A stretch of DNA of 55,871 nucleotides from CAYGUK01 sp964352985. Its GTDB lineage: Bacteria; Pseudomonadota; Gammaproteobacteria; JAHCLG01. The stretch is from the NCBI GenBank assembly GCA_964352985.1, contig CAYGUK010000011.1:1-55871 (forward strand), read 5' to 3'. Under the pieces are notes generated by a model, which saw only the letters and a program-made list of their open reading frames with translations, did not search any database and was not told the DNA's origin. Of the stretch, positions 1 through 8,676 are shown in pieces (position 1 is the stretch's first letter; every line of letters starts with the position of its first letter). The translations under genes were made by a program, and so were the position numbers.

Positions 1-54
1 AGGTGCATCGTTAATTATGCTTGCCAAAGTAAATCCCTGCGCTAATGCAGCAGA

Positions 55-1449
55 CTAAATAAAAGGTTTACAATTCGAACCAGGTTGTAATTCACCTTGT
101 GTTGCTCGATTAAATTTACTTTTGTTATAGTCAAAACCACCAACAATCGCGATTATTGCACCATTCTGAGGATTGATTGAAACAAGTGCGCCTTCAACTT
201 CGGGTAACTTGACTAATCGCCAGCTTCCATTTTTATCTTCCATAATACGAACAAAATTTCCTGGCTTAAATATTTTTTGTAAAATTTTGCTGCTAGTATT
301 AACACCCTTCCAGGTCACATCGACAATATCACCACCTGCTAATAACGCTTTAGAAGAATTGTTTTCTGAACTTAATATAACAGCAGGTTTAAATTGACCA
401 ATGCTAGGTATATTTTGTAAGTGACGTGACCAATATTTAATATTGTTTGGTGTGGGTTTTCCATAATTTGTTTTAGGAACAAAGAAACTTCCACGGTGAC
501 GTCGATCATAAGCTAATAAACCAGTTTGTAAGGCGCCTCTTGCCATATCTTGAATTTGGCTGTTTATTGTTGTGTAAACTTTAAATCCTTCGGTGTAAGC
601 TTTTTCTCCGTATTTATCAAACATCGCTTGTCTAACCATTTCCGCGATATACGGTGCTTCTGCTTCAATTTTTGTTCCGTGATAGGATGCTGTTATCGGC
701 GCTGCAATTGCATTTTCGTATGTGGCTTTATCAATGTAATGATGATCAAGCATGCGGCTTAATACATGATTACGACGTTTTAGTGCTGTTTCAGGATTAG
801 ATATTGGATTATTTAAACTCGGTGCTTGGGCTAATCCTGCAATCATTGCAATTTGCGGTAGAGTTAGTTGATCTAAATCTTTATCGTAATAAACTTTTGC
901 AGCCGCGGCGACACCATAGGCACGATTACCCAAATATATTTTATTTAGATAAAGTTCTAAAATTTTCTTTTTACTAAATTGATGATCAATCATAAGTGCT
1001 AATAAAATTTCATTTATTTTTCTGGTATAAGTTTTTTTTCGGGATAGAAAAAAGTTTCTAGCGACTTGCATTGTGATAGTTGACGCGCCTTGTTCTTTTT
1101 TACCTGTCATCACGAGTTGTTTGACCGCACGCATTAAGCCGATAAAATCAACGCCTGCATGTTCATAAAAACGCTGGTCTTCTGTCGCTAAAACGGCTTC
1201 TTGCAGGAGGATGGGAACTTGATCTAATTTTACAGGGATCCGTCTTTTTTCACCGAACTCGCCAATTAATTTTCCATCGGAAGTATAAATCTTCATTGGG
1301 ACTTGTAGTTGAATATCATTTAATACGTCAACATTTGGTAATTTGTATTTAATATAGAAAAAACCATAGCAAGCGATGATAGTGCCTAGAATCAAAAATA
1401 CCAGGACCATACGAAAAAGATTAACAAAAAGGCGTTGTATGTATTTCAT
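55..1449 (-). CDS. mrcA: Penicillin-binding protein 1A, cut short by an in-frame amber stop
   Basis: Bifunctional peptidoglycan glycosyltransferase/transpeptidase anchored in the inner membrane. A membrane segment lies at about residues 8-32. The GT51 domain follows with catalytic Glu90 in ATEDQRFYEHAG and the motif QGASTITMQ. The transpeptidase domain begins, and its SxxK motif is seen as GSNCKPF (Ser458, Lys461). A TAG codon at 55-57 then replaces what is normally a Tyr codon. The same frame continues to the window edge as SAALAQGFTLASIINDAP, the expected PBP1A sequence, so this is an interrupted gene or a sequencing error rather than a natural end. The SxN and KTG motifs lie outside the window. 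It is divergent from pilM, the usual gammaproteobacterial order. A protein ending here would keep glycosyltransferase but lose transpeptidase activity. Confidence 0.9.
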   Translation of the reverse strand: MKYIQRLFVNLFRMVLVFLILGTIIACYGFFYIKYKLPNVDVLNDIQLQVPMKIYTSDGKLIGEFGEKRRIPVKLDQVPILLQEAVLATEDQRFYEHAGVDFIGLMRAVKQLVMTGKKEQGASTITMQVARNFFLSRKKTYTRKINEILLALMIDHQFSKKKILELYLNKIYLGNRAYGVAAAAKVYYDKDLDQLTLPQIAMIAGLAQAPSLNNPISNPETALKRRNHVLSRMLDHHYIDKATYENAIAAPITASYHGTKIEAEAPYIAEMVRQAMFDKYGEKAYTEGFKVYTTINSQIQDMARGALQTGLLAYDRRHRGSFFVPKTNYGKPTPNNIKYWSRHLQNIPSIGQFKPAVILSSENNSSKALLAGGDIVDVTWKGVNTSSKILQKIFKPGNFVRIMEDKNGSWRLVKLPEVEGALVSINPQNGAIIAIVGGFDYNKSKFNRATQGELQPGSNCKPFI

Positions 1450-1770
1450 GGTCTTCTATGTTTGTCCAAGTTAGGGTCATGTATAGTGTATCAAGACTAC
1501 ACAAACGTGTTGTTTCTCTCCAAGTTTAATACAAAGTTTAGGATAGGGTTTAATCTTTAGCATTAAAATATAAAAAATAATAAACTTGTACATGTTAAAG
1601 TATGTTGAAATTCCATTTTCACGCTAAAAGATGGGGAATGTTGACATACAATAGCGTCTAAAACAATGGAAAAAATTTTTCCTTTTTATTTCAGTTTTCC
1701 TTATCTGAAGTGATTGTTGTTTTAGCATATTTATCATATACTTATCTTTTCATAAAAAAGGGACTTTGGT
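1450..1770. other. Intergenic region between divergent mrcA and pilM
   Basis: These 321 bases hold no credible gene. They must contain the divergent promoters for mrcA and the pil operon. The stretch is very AT-rich with several possible -10 hexamers, for example TATCAT near 1732-1737, but I cannot single one out. The GGGA just upstream of the GTG at 1771 is the likely pilM ribosome binding site. Confidence 0.5.
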
Positions 1771-2838
1771 GTGCTTGCGCTACGAAAAAAATCTGCAACA
1801 CTGGCGGGCCTGGATATAGGCTCAAGTTCGATAAAACTTCTTGAATTGAGTGCAGGAAGTAACGATGAATATTCCCTAGATTCTTATACTATTGTGCCAT
1901 TACCCGAAGACGCTATTGTCGAAAAAGAAATTAAAGATGTTGCAGGTTTAACTGAAGCTGTTATTACTGCGCTAGAACGCGTTAAACTAAATAGCAATGC
2001 TGCTGCATTAGCAATGCCCAGTTCATTAGTGATCACCAAAATTATTCAGATGGATGCAGTATTAAAAGATACTGAATTGGAATCTCAAATTCAACTTGAC
2101 GCAAATCGCTACATTCCATACCCACTTGAAGAAGTTAGTCTTGATTTTGAAGTTTTAGGTCCTAATGAAAAAGATGAAACTAAAATTGATGTGTTGTTAG
2201 CTGCTTCGCGAACTGAACAAATGGAACAACGTGTTGATGCTGTAGAAGAAGCCGGACTAAAAATAAAAGTTGTCGACGTTGAATCTTATGCGCTTGAAAG
2301 AATTTTACCATTAATTGCTAAAGATTTACCTGATGGTGGAGAGGATCAAATGATAGCTCTCATGAATATCGGTGGTACAGTAAGTTCACTTTCGGTATTT
2401 GAAAATTTGCAATTAATTTACACTCGTGAAGAAGCATTTGGTGGTAAACAATTAACTGATAATATTAGAGGTCGTTTTGATTTAGATTATGATCAAGCAG
2501 AATATGCAAAACGTGAAGGTGGTTTACCTGAAGAATATGCAATGGATTGTTTAGAACCTTTTAAAGAATCAGTCGCAACTCAAGTATCAAACGCTATGCA
2601 ATTTTATTTTTCAGCTTCTGATGATAGTACGATTGATCATATTATTTTGGCAGGTGGAACTGCTTCGTTACCTGGATTAGTTGAATTAGTTGCAGCACGT
2701 ACTGGTATAAATGTTTCTGTGGCTAATCCGTTCCAACATATGAAAGTGAATCCTCGAATTAATGCTGATATATTATCTGTCGATGCCCCATCATTATTAA
2801 TTAGTTGTGGCTTGGCTTTACGGAGCTTTGATAAATGA
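1771..2838 (+). CDS. pilM: Type IV pilus assembly protein PilM (actin-like ATPase)
   Basis: Cytoplasmic actin/FtsA-like protein that binds the N-terminus of PilN and forms the inner ring of the type IVa pilus machine. The N-terminal nucleotide-binding signature GLDIGSSSIKLLEL is at residues 14-27, and a second phosphate-binding segment, ILAGGTASLPGL, lies near residue 293. At 355 residues it has the family's usual length. The start is a GTG preceded by AGGGA. It is the first gene of pilMNOPQ, and its stop overlaps the pilN start (ATGA), suggesting translational coupling. Confidence 0.95.
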   Translation: MLALRKKSATLAGLDIGSSSIKLLELSAGSNDEYSLDSYTIVPLPEDAIVEKEIKDVAGLTEAVITALERVKLNSNAAALAMPSSLVITKIIQMDAVLKDTELESQIQLDANRYIPYPLEEVSLDFEVLGPNEKDETKIDVLLAASRTEQMEQRVDAVEEAGLKIKVVDVESYALERILPLIAKDLPDGGEDQMIALMNIGGTVSSLSVFENLQLIYTREEAFGGKQLTDNIRGRFDLDYDQAEYAKREGGLPEEYAMDCLEPFKESVATQVSNAMQFYFSASDDSTIDHIILAGGTASLPGLVELVAARTGINVSVANPFQHMKVNPRINADILSVDAPSLLISCGLALRSFDK

Positions 2839-3407
2839 CGAGAATTAATTTATTACCTTGGCGTGAGATTGAACGAGCTGAACGTTTAAGGCAATTTTTA
2901 ATTGCCTTAGGTGTTTCTGCTGCAATTGCTGCAGTATTATTATTACCGATTTATTTATTTGTTGAGCATTTAGTTTCAAATCAGCAATCACGTAATTCTT
3001 ATATCGATTCTGAAATTTCTAAATTAAATGATCAGATTGCAGAAATAAAAGAATTAAAATCTAAAAAAGCCCAGCTACTGAACCGGATGAATGTTATCCA
3101 ACAATTGCAAGCTGATCGTAATATGATCGTTCATATTTTTGATGAATTAGTACAGGTGATACCAGGCGGGATCCACATTACTGATATTCAAAAAATTGGT
3201 CCGAAGTTTGTTTTGAATGGCATTTCAGATTCTAATCAAGGTATCTCTAAAATGATGAGGTCCATTAGTGATTCCAAATGGTTAACACATCCTATTTTAA
3301 TGCAAATTAATACAACAACGAAAGATGGGGTAAGAACGAGTAATTTTAAATTAGAGATGTTCCAGAAAGTAGTTTCAACAGTAGCTAAGGAAGAGGAAGA
3401 ATTCTAA
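2835..3407 (+). CDS. pilN: Type IV pilus inner-membrane protein PilN
   Basis: Bitopic inner-membrane component of the PilMNOP alignment complex. The N-terminus RINLLPWRE is the conserved cytoplasmic motif that docks into PilM. A membrane segment follows at about residues 22-44, then a coiled-coil stretch at about 50-90 and a periplasmic ferredoxin-like domain. It pairs with PilO, whose gene starts one base after this stop. Its 190 residues are normal for the family. Confidence 0.95.
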   Translation: MTRINLLPWREIERAERLRQFLIALGVSAAIAAVLLLPIYLFVEHLVSNQQSRNSYIDSEISKLNDQIAEIKELKSKKAQLLNRMNVIQQLQADRNMIVHIFDELVQVIPGGIHITDIQKIGPKFVLNGISDSNQGISKMMRSISDSKWLTHPILMQINTTTKDGVRTSNFKLEMFQKVVSTVAKEEEEF

Positions 3408-3408
3408 C

Positions 3409-4026
3409 GTGGCAATTGAATTAGGTGAATTAGAATTTGATCAGATCGGTGATTGGCCGTTTGTCATTCGCTTGGTTATTATTATTGTTGTGTGTGTCGC
3501 AATTCTTGGTGGCGGATTTTATTTTCTTAATATGCCTCAAATTGAAAAATTGCAAAAAGAACAAAGAAAAGAAAGAGATTTGATGTCTGAGTTAGATACC
3601 AAACAAAGAAAGGCAGCAAATCTGGATGCGTATCGCAAACAGATTGAAGAAATTGAACGTACTTTTGGTACGCTATTAAGAAAGTTACCTGATAAAACAG
3701 AAGTACCAGGTTTGCTCGAAGATATTTCTTCAGCGGGTGTCACCAGTGGTCTAAAAGTTAATATTTTTAAACCTCTTCCTGAAAATGAATTAAGTTTCTA
3801 TGCTGAATTGCCAATAGAAATTGTTGTTTCTGGTGATTATCATCAATTTGGTGAATTTGTTAGTAAAATTTCATCACTGGATCGTATCGTTACGGTGCAT
3901 GATTTTGCTATACTCGTCAAGGGTTCAAAACCCTCAGCAAGTAATGATGATGATGTGGCAAAGGATGAATTGCAAATGACGATGATTGCAAAAACCTATC
4001 GTTATAAAGATGAGGAAGAAGAGTGA
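3409..4026 (+). CDS. pilO: Type IV pilus inner-membrane protein PilO
   Basis: Partner of PilN in the periplasmic heterodimer that links PilM to the PilP/PilQ outer part of the pilus machine. It has a short cytoplasmic N-terminus, a membrane segment at about residues 20-43, a coiled coil at about 44-95, and then a periplasmic domain. The start is a GTG one base after pilN. The gene ends in an acidic run (DEEEE) and its TGA overlaps the GTG start of pilP, so N, O and P are tightly coupled. Confidence 0.95.
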   Translation: MAIELGELEFDQIGDWPFVIRLVIIIVVCVAILGGGFYFLNMPQIEKLQKEQRKERDLMSELDTKQRKAANLDAYRKQIEEIERTFGTLLRKLPDKTEVPGLLEDISSAGVTSGLKVNIFKPLPENELSFYAELPIEIVVSGDYHQFGEFVSKISSLDRIVTVHDFAILVKGSKPSASNDDDVAKDELQMTMIAKTYRYKDEEEE

Positions 4027-4547
4027 AAGTAATTAAGGGACACACTCTACAATTTATTTTAGTTTTGCTTTGTGCATTATCATTAGCGGCATGTGGTGGT
4101 GGACATAAAGATTTACAAACAAAAGTGAATAAAATCTTAGCCCGGCCTGGGACTAAAATTGAAGAACTACCAGAAATTGAACCTTTCATTCCGCACAAGT
4201 ATTCCAAAAATGATAATAGAAGCCCATTTAAACCTGAGTCGAAAGTTTCATCGGTGGAAAATTCTTTAACTCCTGATGTCAGTAGACCTAAAGAAGAACT
4301 AGAACAATTTGCCTTAGATTCTTTAACTATGGTAGGGACCTTAGGGCGTGGAAAAAATATTTGGGCGTTGATAGCCGCACCAAACGGTGGTGTATATCGA
4401 GTTCGAGTGGGCAATTTTATGGGAAAAAATTATGGTAGAGTGAAAAAAATTACGAAAGAGAGTATGGAGATTATTGAGACTGTGCCTGATGGCCAAGGTG
4501 GGTGGGTTCATCGCACGTCTGTGCTTGATTTAAAAGCTAAAGATTAA
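4023..4547 (+). CDS. pilP: Type IV pilus lipoprotein PilP
   Basis: Inner-membrane lipoprotein that connects the PilN/PilO dimer to the N-domains of the secretin PilQ. The signal peptide ends in the lipobox LAAC with acylated Cys24. A disordered linker follows and then the C-terminal beta-domain (about residues 100-170), which includes the GRGKNIWALI and VYRVRVGNFMG strands typical of PilP. The start is GTG, overlapping the end of pilO. At 174 residues it is normal in length. Confidence 0.93.
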   Translation: MKVIKGHTLQFILVLLCALSLAACGGGHKDLQTKVNKILARPGTKIEELPEIEPFIPHKYSKNDNRSPFKPESKVSSVENSLTPDVSRPKEELEQFALDSLTMVGTLGRGKNIWALIAAPNGGVYRVRVGNFMGKNYGRVKKITKESMEIIETVPDGQGGWVHRTSVLDLKAKD

Positions 4548-4607
4548 TATTGTTTTAATGGTGGGTAGTTAGATTATAACAATCTAACCAATAGTGGTAG
4601 AGGGTGT

Positions 4608-6728
4608 ATGCGAGATTTACAATGTAAGCTTAATGATATTTGGGGTCGGTTATTTTTATCTTCTTTGATAATCGTTGGACTTGTTGTTTTTACACAGTTT
4701 GCTTATGCTGTGTCATTAATTAAAACAACGTTTAGCGCAAAGTCTAATGATGTGGTGAAGATTACTTTGGATTTCGATGGAACGGTTACATTACCTTCTA
4801 GTTTTGTTATCCAAACACCACAACCTAGTATCGTCGTGGATTTTCCAAATGTTACAAACAAACTTAAAAGCGCAGATGAATTAATTGATCTTGGACTTGC
4901 AAATAATTTACTTGCAGTTCAGGCCCAAAATAGAACCCGTTTGGTTATCAACTTAAAACAAATGATTACCAAAAAAGATTTTAGAATTTCACAACCTGCC
5001 GGACATAAAAATCAAGTCATCATAGCGATAAATGGTGTTATTACAGAAAATACAGCGAAAGGTATTCGTTATCAGGGGCGACGTCCGCCAGTACTACAAC
5101 CCTATCAAATTGACGGTATTGATTTCCGTCGCAATGAAAAAGGCGGCGGAAAAATTGTTATAAAAACATCTAGTCCAAATGTTAACGTTAACGTTGAAGA
5201 AAAAGGTCAAGTTGTAGTCGCTGACTTTATGAAAACATCAGTACCAAGACGTTTACAAAGACGTTTAGATGTTCGAGATTTTGATACGCCCGTGCAATAT
5301 ATCCAATTGCAACCTTATGGTAGAAGTACCCGAATTACAGTTAACGCAAAAGGACTATACCAACATCTAGTCTATCAAATGGGTAATACTTTTATAATAA
5401 ATATTAGACCGTTAACGGAAAACGAGAAAAAATCGTTGGCTAAGAAGAGCAAGCTTTATTCTGGTGAACGAATTTCTCTTAATTTCCAAGATATACGTGT
5501 GCGTTCGGTGCTGCAATTACTGGCAGAATTCACTGGTTTAAATGTTGTGGTCAGTGATTCTGTTTCAGGGAATATCACTTTACGGCTAAAAGATGTGCCT
5601 TGGGATCAAGCTTTAGATATAGTTTTAAAAACACAAGGTTTAGCAGAACGTCGTGTAGGAAATGTTATATTGATTGCGCCTCAAGAAGAAATCGCTGCGC
5701 GTGAGCGTCAAGAGTTAGAAGCCGATCAACAAGTTGCTGATCTTGCGCCAATTCAGAGCGAATTGATTCAAGTCAATTATGCAAATGCAGCTGAAGTAGC
5801 GGCCTTACTCACTGGCGAAAGTAGTTCGATTTTGTCTGATCGTGGAACGGTGAGTGTTGATGAACGAACCAATACTTTATGGGTTCAAGATACAGCAACG
5901 AAATTGGCAGAAGTCAAAGCGTTTATTAAACAATTAGATGTTCCTGTTAAACAAGTTATCATCAAATCTCGAATTGTTAATGTTGAAAAAACATTTAATT
6001 CTGATATTGGTGTTGACTTTGGTTTAACACGAGGTAGGGTAACAGGTACTTTAACTGGCTCTAACGAATTAAGCCAAACTGGAGTGAATGCTGTACCAGT
6101 AGAACAAGTACCAATCAATCAACGATTGGGTGTTAATTTACCAGCAACAGGTGTGGGAACTTCAAATGGCGCAGCTTCTATAGGTGTTGCATTGGCAAGA
6201 TTAGGTAGTGGTACATTACTTGATTTAGAATTATCAGCCTTAGAGACTGAAGGTGGTGTTGAAATTATTTCAAGTCCTACAGTGATTACCTCTAATCAGC
6301 AACAAGCCTTGATCGAACAAGGTGTGGAAATTCCATATCAGCAAGCGACATCAAGCGGTGCAACAACTGTTGCATTTAAGAAGGCTGTATTAAGTTTGCA
6401 AGTGACACCACAGATTACTCCTGATAATCGTATCATCTTAACCTTGCAAGTAAACCAAGATACAGCAGGTGAAGAAGTATTAGGTACACCCTCTATTAAT
6501 ACTCGCGAAGTGCAAACTCAAGTGTTAGTTGATAGTGGTGAAACAATAGTATTAGGGGGAATTTACGAACAAGAAAAAAGAAATTCTGTCTTACGTGTCC
6601 CATTTTTAGGTAGCTTACCAATCGTGGGTCGTCTATTTAGACGGACAACTAGTCAGAATGATCGTCGTGAGTTAATGATATTTATTACGCCAAAAATTAT
6701 TAAACAACAGCTTGCCGCACCTGAGTAG
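4608..6728 (+). CDS. pilQ: Type IV pilus secretin PilQ
   Basis: Outer-membrane multimeric channel through which the type IVa pilus passes. The signal peptide covers about residues 1-35. Two AMIN-type peptidoglycan-binding domains follow (about 40-130 and 165-270), then an STN/N0 domain beginning ERISLNFQDIRVRSVLQLL at about 289, an N1 domain at about 380-450, and the beta-barrel secretin domain at about 500-700 with the VPFLGSLPIVGRLFR signature near the end. It is complete at 706 residues. A 60-base gap separates it from pilP, and a terminator lies about 100 bases downstream, closing the operon. Confidence 0.96.
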   Translation: MRDLQCKLNDIWGRLFLSSLIIVGLVVFTQFAYAVSLIKTTFSAKSNDVVKITLDFDGTVTLPSSFVIQTPQPSIVVDFPNVTNKLKSADELIDLGLANNLLAVQAQNRTRLVINLKQMITKKDFRISQPAGHKNQVIIAINGVITENTAKGIRYQGRRPPVLQPYQIDGIDFRRNEKGGGKIVIKTSSPNVNVNVEEKGQVVVADFMKTSVPRRLQRRLDVRDFDTPVQYIQLQPYGRSTRITVNAKGLYQHLVYQMGNTFIINIRPLTENEKKSLAKKSKLYSGERISLNFQDIRVRSVLQLLAEFTGLNVVVSDSVSGNITLRLKDVPWDQALDIVLKTQGLAERRVGNVILIAPQEEIAARERQELEADQQVADLAPIQSELIQVNYANAAEVAALLTGESSSILSDRGTVSVDERTNTLWVQDTATKLAEVKAFIKQLDVPVKQVIIKSRIVNVEKTFNSDIGVDFGLTRGRVTGTLTGSNELSQTGVNAVPVEQVPINQRLGVNLPATGVGTSNGAASIGVALARLGSGTLLDLELSALETEGGVEIISSPTVITSNQQQALIEQGVEIPYQQATSSGATTVAFKKAVLSLQVTPQITPDNRIILTLQVNQDTAGEEVLGTPSINTREVQTQVLVDSGETIVLGGIYEQEKRNSVLRVPFLGSLPIVGRLFRRTTSQNDRRELMIFITPKIIKQQLAAPE

Positions 6729-6830
6729 TCGGTAGCATTGTTTGTTATATTGACGTGACAAGTGTCTTACAATATATTTAAACAGGACATTTTACTTTTG
6801 TTCGCTGTTAACACGTTTTATAATAGCAGG

Positions 6831-6871
6831 CTGATTTTAAGACAAGATTTTTAAAATCAGTTTTCCCTTTT
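6831..6871 (+). terminator. Rho-independent terminator after pilQ
   Basis: A ten-base stem CTGATTTTAA (6831-6840) pairs with TTAAAATCAG (6851-6860) across a ten-base loop and is followed by TTTTCCCTTTT. The stem is AT-rich but long. It would end the pilMNOPQ transcript, so aroK would need its own promoter in the 130 bases that follow. Confidence 0.6.
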
Positions 6872-7004
6872 GGGAATTTATTTTAAAGTTGTAACGTTTT
6901 CGCTATTACTTGAAAGCGTTTTTACTATTGCTCTGAGCTATTCAAACTTATTGGAACGAGCGTTATTTGTGAAATAAAAAAGAAATAATGGTATTGAGGT
7001 GAAG

Positions 7005-7529
7005 ATGCTAAATAAGCAAAATATTTTCTTAATTGGTCCGATGGGGGCGGGTAAGACTACAATTGGGACATTATTAGCTCGTGAATTGAAAGTTCAGTTT
7101 TATGATAGTGATCAAGTAATTGAAGAGCGAACAGGGGTAGACATCCCTTGGATTTTTGATGTAGAAGGTGAAGCTGGTTTTCGTCAACGTGAAATTCAAA
7201 TTATCGATGAATTAACTAAAATGCGTGGAATTGTCTTAGCAACTGGTGGCGGTGCAGTTTTAGAAGCAGAGAATAGGCGAAATCTTGCCGCGCGAGGTTT
7301 AGTCATTTATCTTTCCGCGACTATTGATCAACAAATGGAACGAGTTGAGCATGATCGAAAAAGACCATTAATACATGATGGTGATCGAGAAGAAGTGTTA
7401 GCCAAATTACGTTTGGAACGTGAACCACTCTATGCTGAAATTGCAGATCTCACTTTTCCGACGGACGATAGAAATGTTCGTTCAGTTTCACAAGAAGTAA
7501 TAAAATATCTCAACGAAAGTCAAAGTTAG
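7005..7529 (+). CDS. aroK: Shikimate kinase I
   Basis: Phosphorylates shikimate at the 3-OH with ATP in the chorismate pathway. The Walker A motif GPMGAGKTT is at the N-terminus. The shikimate-binding Asp is in YDSDQVIEERTG, and the substrate-binding ATGGGAV motif and the lid segment with RPL are present. A GTG at 6999 is in frame, but GAGG at 6995-6998 abuts that codon and is ideally spaced for the ATG at 7005, which I chose (174 residues). The stop overlaps the aroB start by one base. Confidence 0.95.
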   Translation: MLNKQNIFLIGPMGAGKTTIGTLLARELKVQFYDSDQVIEERTGVDIPWIFDVEGEAGFRQREIQIIDELTKMRGIVLATGGGAVLEAENRRNLAARGLVIYLSATIDQQMERVEHDRKRPLIHDGDREEVLAKLRLEREPLYAEIADLTFPTDDRNVRSVSQEVIKYLNESQS

Positions 7530-8626
7530 TGAATATTCGTCATTTAGAATTGTTAAATTTATCCTTACCAAACACGACATATCCAATCCACATTGGTGAA
7601 AATATTATTTCTGATAAAAGTTGCGTGACTAAATTTATTAGAGGTCAACAAGTCTTAATTGTTAGTAATGAAACAGTTGCAAAATTTTATCTAAAAAAAA
7701 TCAAGATAAATTTTAATGACTTACAATGTGATGAAATTATCTTGCCTGATGGTGAAGAGTTTAAAAATGGTGAATCGTTAAATCAAATTTTTTATAGTCT
7801 TCATAATAAAAAACATCATCGTGATACATGTTTAATTGCGCTGGGTGGTGGTGTGATTGGTGATATGACTGGATTCGCTGCGAGTTGTTACCAACGTGGT
7901 GTTGACTTTATACAAATCCCAACAACATTACTTGCCGCGGTGGATGCTTCAGTCGGAGGAAAAACCGCAATTAATTTTGCAGATACAAAAAACTTAATTG
8001 GAGCCTTTTATCAACCTCAAGCAGTAATAATTGACTTAATAACATTAAACACATTACCTGCACGAGAGTTTAATTCTGGTTTAGCAGAGATTATTAAAGC
8101 AGCCTTACTTGCAGATAATACTTTCTTTACTTGGTTAAATGAAAAAGCTGAGGCCATAAAAAATAGAGAGTTCAATGTCATCGCTAAAATGATTGCAAAG
8201 AGTGTCGAAATTAAGGCAGATATCGTGATGGCAGATGAAAAAGAAAAAAATATCCGTGTGCTATTAAATTTAGGTCATACTTTCGCTCATGGTATTGAGC
8301 AAGTGACACAATATAAAACTTATTTACATGGCGAAGCGGTAGCTATTGGACTTGTGATGGCTGCAGAATTATCAAAAATGCTTAGCCTTCTAACCCAACA
8401 CGAAGTTAACGAAATAAAATCTATTATAGCAGCATTTAATTTACCCGTTTCCTTACCTAAAGCAATTACCAGTGAAGCATTAATATCATCAATGATTATG
8501 GACAAGAAGGTTTTGCAAAATAAAATAAGATTTATTATTTTGGAGAAAATTGGCAAAGCTGTTATAAACGCTAATATTACAAAAACTGAACTTCTACAAG
8601 TCTGCGATCTTGTACATGAGCAGTGA
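7529..8626 (+). CDS. aroB: 3-dehydroquinate synthase
   Basis: Converts DAHP to 3-dehydroquinate, the second step of the shikimate pathway, using NAD and a divalent metal. The conserved NAD-binding GGGVIGDMTGFAAS and the stretch IPTTLLAAVDASVGGKT are present, as are the metal ligands, including the His in NLGHTFAHGIE and the His in YLHGEAVAIG. It starts with GTG overlapping the aroK stop (TAGTG). The length of 365 residues is standard. aroK-aroB-damX is a classic gammaproteobacterial order. Confidence 0.96.
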   Translation: MNIRHLELLNLSLPNTTYPIHIGENIISDKSCVTKFIRGQQVLIVSNETVAKFYLKKIKINFNDLQCDEIILPDGEEFKNGESLNQIFYSLHNKKHHRDTCLIALGGGVIGDMTGFAASCYQRGVDFIQIPTTLLAAVDASVGGKTAINFADTKNLIGAFYQPQAVIIDLITLNTLPAREFNSGLAEIIKAALLADNTFFTWLNEKAEAIKNREFNVIAKMIAKSVEIKADIVMADEKEKNIRVLLNLGHTFAHGIEQVTQYKTYLHGEAVAIGLVMAAELSKMLSLLTQHEVNEIKSIIAAFNLPVSLPKAITSEALISSMIMDKKVLQNKIRFIILEKIGKAVINANITKTELLQVCDLVHEQ

Positions 8627-8676
8627 AAAAATTATAATGGACAATTATTTTCCCTCTATTTATGCTGGAGGCATTC

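Noticed and set aside
3917..4414. A 165-codon minus-strand open frame
   Set aside because: It lies across pilO and pilP, which are certain genes in a coupled operon. The frame has no ribosome binding site and a low-complexity translation, so it is a shadow.
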